Source: Schlegelella_A sp038241255 (GTDB lineage Bacteria > Pseudomonadota > Gammaproteobacteria > Burkholderiales > Burkholderiaceae_C). Taken from it: 64,000 nt of DNA. Shown one piece after another: positions 60,031 through 64,000 of the stretch. Location of the stretch: contig JBBRFW010000002.1 of NCBI GenBank assembly GCA_038241255.1, positions 59,297 through 123,296 on the forward strand. The letters are read 5' to 3'. A program made the position numbers and the translations under genes. Numbering within the stretch: the stretch's first letter is position 1; each line of letters begins with the position of its first letter. The notes beneath the pieces were generated by a model. The model had not been told where the DNA came from, did no database searches, and worked only from the letters and a program-made list of their open reading frames with translations.

Positions 60031-61020
60031 CTATCCGATGACGCGATCAGCGCGCGCCAGGAGCGACGGCGGGACTGAGACGCCGAGCTGCCGTGATGTC
60101 TTCAGGTTGATGACGAGCTCGATGATCGTCGGCTGCTCGATCGGCAACGCGGCGGGCAACGCGCCTCGCAGGATGCGGTCGACGAAGTAGCCGACGCGGG
60201 CGTATGACTCCCCCAGGCGCGGGCCGTAAGAACAGAGCGCGCCGCTCTCGGCCATGACCGCCCAGCCGGTGATCACCGGCAGCCGGCGCGCCAGGGCCAG
60301 GTCGACGATCTTCTGGCGGTGGGTGACGACGAAGCCGTCCGACAGCACGAGCAGGGCGTCGGGCGGCGAAGCGGCGATCGCCTGCAGCGCCGCGTCCAGC
60401 TCGGGCTCGGTGCTCGTCGGGTAGGCCGACGTGCGCAAGCCGAACTCCCTCGCCTTGCTTTCGACGACGGCATGCTCGAGCGCCTGACCGGGATGCAGCG
60501 GGTTGGCGAGGACGCCGACGCGACGCATGCCCGGCACCAGTTCCCTCAGCAGCTCCAGGCGCTTGCCGTTGAGCTCGGCGAGCATCAGCGTGGCGCCGGT
60601 GGCGTTGAAGAGCGGGTGCGCGAGGTCGGTGGCAATTCCCGCCGACACGGGATCGGCGCTGAACTCGTAGATCACGGGCACCAGGCGCGGCGCCTTCACC
60701 ACGAGCGTCGTCGCCACCCCGTGCGTGACGACCACCGTCGCCTGGGCGCGTTCGAGATCGGCGACGAATTTCGGAATCAGCGAGAGATCGCCTTCGGCGA
60801 AGCGCAGGTCGAACACGAGCGAGTCGGGCTCCGAATGGCCACGGCGCGCGAGGTCCTCGCGGAGCGCCTTCAGGAAGTTGGCGGCAGCGGCGGTGCCGCC
60901 GCCACTGATGAACCCCACGCGCTGCACGGCGGCCGGCGCGGATCGCCAGCCGAACGCGCCGGCCCAGGCGGCAGCGCCGAGGCACAGTTGGCGACGGGTC
61001 GGACGCGATGAGTCACGCAT
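60031..61020 (-). CDS. ABC transporter substrate-binding protein (PF04392)
   Basis: A 329-residue periplasmic protein. A twin-arginine-like N-terminus (PTRRQLCLGAAAWAGAFGWR) is followed by VQRVGFISGGGTAAAANFLK. DLRFAEGDLSLIPKFVADLE and VPVIYEFSADPVSAGI come next, then GATLMLAELNGKRLELLREL. LVPGMRRVGVLANPLHP and ALLVLSDGFVVTHRQKIVDL complete the usual ABC_sub_bind pattern. The ligand is unknown; no permease follows here, so it may serve a transporter elsewhere. It is embedded in the acyl-CoA operon between the dehydrogenase and the ligase. Confidence 0.88.
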   Translation of the reverse strand: MRDSSRPTRRQLCLGAAAWAGAFGWRSAPAAVQRVGFISGGGTAAAANFLKALREDLARRGHSEPDSLVFDLRFAEGDLSLIPKFVADLERAQATVVVTHGVATTLVVKAPRLVPVIYEFSADPVSAGIATDLAHPLFNATGATLMLAELNGKRLELLRELVPGMRRVGVLANPLHPGQALEHAVVESKAREFGLRTSAYPTSTEPELDAALQAIAASPPDALLVLSDGFVVTHRQKIVDLALARRLPVITGWAVMAESGALCSYGPRLGESYARVGYFVDRILRGALPAALPIEQPTIIELVINLKTSRQLGVSVPPSLLARADRVIG

Positions 61021-61037
61021 GGCGATCCGCCGCCCCG

Positions 61038-62222
61038 TCAGAACGCAGCGATCCCGGTGATCGCCCGGCCGAGGATCAGCGCGTGCACGTCGTGCGTGCC
61101 CTCGTAGGTGTTGACGACCTCGAGGTTGACGAGGTGGCGGGCGACGCCGAACTCGTCGCTGATGCCGTTGCCGCCGAGCATGTCGCGCGCCGTGCGCGCG
61201 ATCTCGAGCGCCTTGCCGCACGAGTTGCGCTTCATGATCGAGGTCAGGTCGGTCGCCGCCGTGCCTTCGTCCTTCATGCGGCCGAGGCGCAGGCAGCCCT
61301 GCAGGCCGAGGGCGATGTCGGTCAGCATGTCGGCGAGCTTCTTCTGCACCAGCTGGTTGGCGGCGAGCGGCTTGCCGAACTGCTTCCGGTCGAGCGTGTA
61401 TTGGCGGGCGCGGTGGAAGCAGTCTTCCGCGGCGCCGAGCGCGCCCCAGGCGATGCCGTAGCGCGCGCTGTTGAGGCAGGTGAACGGGCCCTTCAGGCCG
61501 CGCACCTCGGGAAAGGCGTTCTCCTCCGGGCAGAACACCTCGTCCATGACGATCTCGCCGGTGACCGACGCGCGCAGGCCGACCTTGCCCTCGATCTTCG
61601 GCGTCGACAGGCCCTTGGCGCCCTTGTCGAGGACGAAGCCGCGTATCGCACCCTCGTCGTCCTTCGCCCAGACGACGAACACGTCGGCGATCGGCGAGTT
61701 GGTGATCCACATCTTCGAGCCGCTGAGCGAATAGCCGCCCGCGACCTTCTTCGCCCGCGTGATCATGCTCCCCGGGTCGGAGCCGTGGTTCGGCTCGGTC
61801 AGGCCGAAGCAGCCGATCCACTCGCCGGTCGCGAGCTTGGGCAGGTACTTCTGCTTCTGCGCCTCGCTGCCGAACTCGCTGATCGGCACCATCACGAGCG
61901 AGCTCTGCACGCTCATCATCGAGCGGTAGCCCGAGTCGACACGCTCGACCTCGCGCGCGACGAGGCCGTAGCAGACGTAGTTCATGCCACCGCCGCCGTA
62001 CTGCTCGGGGATGGTCGAGCCGAGCAGGCCGAGCTCGCCCATCTCGCGGAAGATCTTCACGTCGGTCGTGCCGTTGCGGAACGCGTCGAGCACGCGCGGC
62101 AGCAGCCGCTCCTGCGCATACACCTGCGCCGCCTCGCGCACGGCGCGCTCGTCGTCGGTGAGCTGCTGCTCGAGGAGGAGCGGGTCGCTCCAGTGAAAGC
62201 TTGCCTTCGCCTTGCTGGCCAT
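61038..62222 (-). CDS. Glutaryl-CoA-dehydrogenase-like acyl-CoA dehydrogenase
   Basis: A 394-residue flavoenzyme. ELGLLGSTIPEQYGGGGMNY, CFGLTEPNHGSDPGSMITRA and YSLSGSKMWITNSPIADVFV form the FAD/substrate region. GGNGISDEFGVARHLVNLEV and VNTYEGTHDVHALILGRAIT, with the catalytic Glu, are at the end. The whole pattern is that of GcdH, which oxidises and decarboxylates glutaryl-CoA to crotonyl-CoA in lysine, tryptophan and benzoate breakdown. ATG 62222 has AGGAG about nine bases upstream. Confidence 0.9.
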   Translation of the reverse strand: MASKAKASFHWSDPLLLEQQLTDDERAVREAAQVYAQERLLPRVLDAFRNGTTDVKIFREMGELGLLGSTIPEQYGGGGMNYVCYGLVAREVERVDSGYRSMMSVQSSLVMVPISEFGSEAQKQKYLPKLATGEWIGCFGLTEPNHGSDPGSMITRAKKVAGGYSLSGSKMWITNSPIADVFVVWAKDDEGAIRGFVLDKGAKGLSTPKIEGKVGLRASVTGEIVMDEVFCPEENAFPEVRGLKGPFTCLNSARYGIAWGALGAAEDCFHRARQYTLDRKQFGKPLAANQLVQKKLADMLTDIALGLQGCLRLGRMKDEGTAATDLTSIMKRNSCGKALEIARTARDMLGGNGISDEFGVARHLVNLEVVNTYEGTHDVHALILGRAITGIAAF

Positions 62223-62236
62223 CTTGTTTGCTCCTG

Positions 62237-62650
62237 CTACGGTGGGGTGGGCGCATCGGGAACGACCGCCGTCACCTCGATCTCGACCTTGGCGCGATCT
62301 TCCATCAGCGCGGTCACCTCGACCGCCGTCATGGCGATGCCGAAGACGCCGATGATCTCGCGAAACGCCGCGCCGACCTCGCGCCCGGCGGCGAGGTACT
62401 CGCGCTTGCTCGTCACGTACCACGTCATGCGCACGATGTGCTCGGGCCGCGCGCCGCCCGCCTGCAGCACGGCGACGACGTTCTCGAGCGCCGTGCGGGC
62501 CTGCGCCGCGAAGTCGTCGCTCGCGAACACGCCCTCGGGGCTCCAGCCGACCTGGCCGGCGACGTAGACCTGGCGCCCGCTCGCGGCGACGCCGTTGGCA
62601 TAGCCCTTCGGCCGCGGCCAGCCTTGGGGCAGGAGCGCTTCGTTGTTCAT
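62237..62650 (-). CDS. RidA/YjgF-family protein
   Basis: A 137-residue protein of the Rid (reactive intermediate deaminase) superfamily. PQGWPRPKGYANGVAASGRQ, VYVAGQVGWSPEG and QARTALENVVAVLQAGGARP lead to HIVRMTWYVTSKREYL. The tail is TAVEVTALMEDRAKVEIEVT. The Arg of the imine site is not in the exact RidA context, so a related subfamily is likely. Rid proteins clear enamine and imine intermediates. The ATG overlaps the stop of the acyl-CoA dehydrogenase gene (ATGA). Confidence 0.9.
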   Translation of the reverse strand: MNNEALLPQGWPRPKGYANGVAASGRQVYVAGQVGWSPEGVFASDDFAAQARTALENVVAVLQAGGARPEHIVRMTWYVTSKREYLAAGREVGAAFREIIGVFGIAMTAVEVTALMEDRAKVEIEVTAVVPDAPTPP

Positions 62651-63867
62651 GGCTTGTCTTTCGCGGGTGTGCCGTCGTGGTGCCTGAGCAGGTCGCGGCC
62701 GATGATGAGCTGCTGCACCTCGCTCGCGCCTTCGTAGATGCGCAGCGCGCGGATCTCGCGGTAGAGCCGCTCGACCGTCTCGCCGCTCTGCACGCCGCGG
62801 CCGCCCCACATCTGCACCGCGGCGTCGATCACCTGCTGCGCGCCTTCGGTGGCGGCGAGCTTGGCCATCGCCGCCTCGCGCGTCACGCTGGCGCCCTGGT
62901 CGCGCAGCCAGGCGGCGCGGTAGGTGAGGAGCGCGGCCGAGTCGATCGTCGTCGCCATCTGCGCCAGGCTCGCCTGCGTCAGCTGGAAGTCGCCGAGGAC
63001 GCCACCGAACATCTTGCGCGAGGTGGCGCGCGCCATCGCCTCGTCGAAGGCGCGGCGGGCGAAGCCGAGCGCGGCGGCGGCGACCGAGGTGCGGAAGACG
63101 TCGAGCGTTCGCATCGCCACCTTGAAGCCTTCGCCCTCGGCGCCGATGCGCTGCCCGGCGCCGACGCGGCAGCCGTCGAAGCGCAGCCGTGCCAGCGGGT
63201 GCGGCGCGATGACGTCGATGCGCTCGGCGACGCCGAAGCCGGGCGCGTCGGCGTCGACGATGAAGGCGCTGATGCCGCGCGCGCCCTTCGCCGCGGGATC
63301 GTCCTTCTCGGCAGTGCGCGCGAAGACGACGTAGAAGTCGGCGATGCCGCCGTTCGAGATCCAGGTCTTCTCGCCGTCGAGGACGTAGCCGTCGCCGTCG
63401 CGGCGCGCGGCGCACGCCATCGCCGCGACGTCGGAGCCGGCGTCGGGCTCGGAGAGCGCGAACGCGGCGATCGCCTCGCCCCTCGCCACGCGCGGCAGGT
63501 AGCGCGTTTGCTGCTCGGGCGTGCCGGCGAGGCTGATCGCGCCCGAGCCGAGCCCCTGCATCGCGAATGCGAAGTCGGCGAGGCCGTCGTGACGCGCCAG
63601 CGTGTCGCGCGCGAGGCAGATCGAGCGCGTGTCGATCGCGTCGTCGGCGCCGCCGTGGGCGCGGCCGGCGACGGCGTGGGCGAGCCAGCCGGCCGCGCCG
63701 AGCGCGCGCACGTGCGCACGGCAGGCGGCGTCGACGGCGGCGCGGTCGCTGCCGTGCGCGTCGCCGAGCGCCGTCGCCGCCCACGCGTCGAGCTCGGCCG
63801 CGAAGGCGCGGTGGCGCGGCTCGAAGAACGGCCAGCCGAGGAAGTCGCGGGCGGCAGCCATCACCAT
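62647..63867 (-). CDS. Acyl-CoA dehydrogenase
   Basis: A 406-residue flavoenzyme of the ACAD family. AFALSEPDAGSDVAAMACAA and YVLDGEKTWISNGGIADFYV bind FAD and substrate, and QLTQASLAQMATTIDSAALL lies in the helical C-domain. QMWGGRGVQSGETVERLYRE and LRIYEGASEVQQLIIGRDLL carry the catalytic Glu position. The start is ATG 63867 or ATG 63861, the latter overlapping the GST stop. It sits between a GST and a RidA gene in one operon; the acyl-CoA substrate is unknown. Confidence 0.92.
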   Translation of the reverse strand: MVMAAARDFLGWPFFEPRHRAFAAELDAWAATALGDAHGSDRAAVDAACRAHVRALGAAGWLAHAVAGRAHGGADDAIDTRSICLARDTLARHDGLADFAFAMQGLGSGAISLAGTPEQQTRYLPRVARGEAIAAFALSEPDAGSDVAAMACAARRDGDGYVLDGEKTWISNGGIADFYVVFARTAEKDDPAAKGARGISAFIVDADAPGFGVAERIDVIAPHPLARLRFDGCRVGAGQRIGAEGEGFKVAMRTLDVFRTSVAAAALGFARRAFDEAMARATSRKMFGGVLGDFQLTQASLAQMATTIDSAALLTYRAAWLRDQGASVTREAAMAKLAATEGAQQVIDAAVQMWGGRGVQSGETVERLYREIRALRIYEGASEVQQLIIGRDLLRHHDGTPAKDKP

Positions 63868-64000
63868 TTCGGCGCGATGCGCTCGCCCGGAAGGATGTCG
63901 TACGGGTCGCCCCAGCCCGGCTGCGCGCGCACGCGCTCGCGCCAGGCGGCGAGGTTCGGGAAGCGCTCCTCGAGCACGTAGCCGCTCTCTTCCGCCGGAT
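63861..64000 (-). CDS. Glutathione S-transferase family protein, C-terminal end (cut by window edge)
   Basis: About 46 residues before a TGA at 63861: EESGYVLEERFPNLAAWRER, then VRAQPGWGDPYDILPGERI. This is the terminal helix and tail of a GST (NLxAWxxRVxxxPGW). The start lies beyond the window. The stop overlaps the acyl-CoA dehydrogenase start, so it heads or continues the same operon. Confidence 0.65.
   Translation of the reverse strand, partial: PAEESGYVLEERFPNLAAWRERVRAQPGWGDPYDILPGERIAPKW

Noticed and set aside
1..64000. tRNA, rRNA or CRISPR loci
   Set aside because: No tRNA-like T-arm clusters, no rRNA cores and no regularly spaced repeats were seen on reading through; a tRNAscan or repeat search would confirm this.

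Overview
The window is GC-rich DNA from a betaproteobacterium, most likely Burkholderiales. The best support is the minus-strand order fba-purC-purE-purK-tsaC/Sua5, interrupted by a plus-strand thioredoxin gene. Other support comes from a PEP-CTERM protein, a Bug-family (TctC) binding protein, a RIO-type kinase and GTGA/ATGA-coupled operons. I see no rRNA, tRNA or CRISPR array.

Layout. 0-29 kb is mostly core: a GST tail, a PEP-CTERM protein, cca, a MidA-like methyltransferase, ttcA, two lipoproteins, glmU, tsaB-rimI-(degenerate uracil-DNA-glycosylase-like gene), dacB, an SGNH lipoprotein, tsaC, purK/purE, a CnoX-like thioredoxin, purC, fba, two small membrane proteins (one frameshifted), an ATP-dependent DNA ligase, nadE, an FAD oxidoreductase, an isochorismatase/chorismate-mutase fusion coupled to a TctC-type protein, a ZIP transporter, a DMT transporter and a RIO kinase.

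29-40 kb is accessory and decaying: a broken RibD/DHFR-like gene, a complete IS630-family element inserted exactly at a convergent stop, a second DMT transporter, an unidentified membrane-protein remnant, a 14-codon ORF with a perfect Shine-Dalgarno just upstream of a TPR/winged-helix regulator, a beta-propeller and DUF899 pair, a VOC protein, frameshifted SHOCT-PspC and AraC genes, a cysteine-rich mini-protein, a CMD-family protein and an AI-2E transporter with a damaged 5' end.

40-43.4 kb is a two-component module (glycine-zipper protein, PepSY, OmpR-type regulator, histidine kinase, secreted PVYV-repeat protein). Its two promoters share the same 11-bp direct repeat and spacing, so the regulator probably controls both. 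43.4-47.5 kb is a polar amino-acid ABC transporter with a class IV aminotransferase-like protein. A dead TIR-domain gene follows.

48.4-55.2 kb is a catabolic cluster: a divergent GntR/FCD regulator with a FadR-type operator, UbiD, an NMT1-type binding protein with ATPase and permease, a TrzA/AtzA-type amidohydrolase and UbiX (the prFMN cofactor maker). It looks like uptake, hydrolytic deamination and non-oxidative decarboxylation of an unknown small ring compound. 55.3-57.8 kb holds an MFS transporter and an orphan LanC-like protein. A dead GST follows. 58.3-64 kb is a minus-strand acyl-CoA operon: GST (cut by the edge), acyl-CoA dehydrogenase, RidA, glutaryl-CoA-dehydrogenase-like enzyme, PF04392 binding protein and a 2-aminobenzoate/benzoate-CoA-ligase-like enzyme.

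At least nine genes or remnants carry frameshifts or stops. Those with several lesions (DHFR-like, AraC, TIR, GST) are real pseudogenes. Those with one lesion (18.2, 29.98, 36.9 and 39.86 kb) could be sequencing errors.
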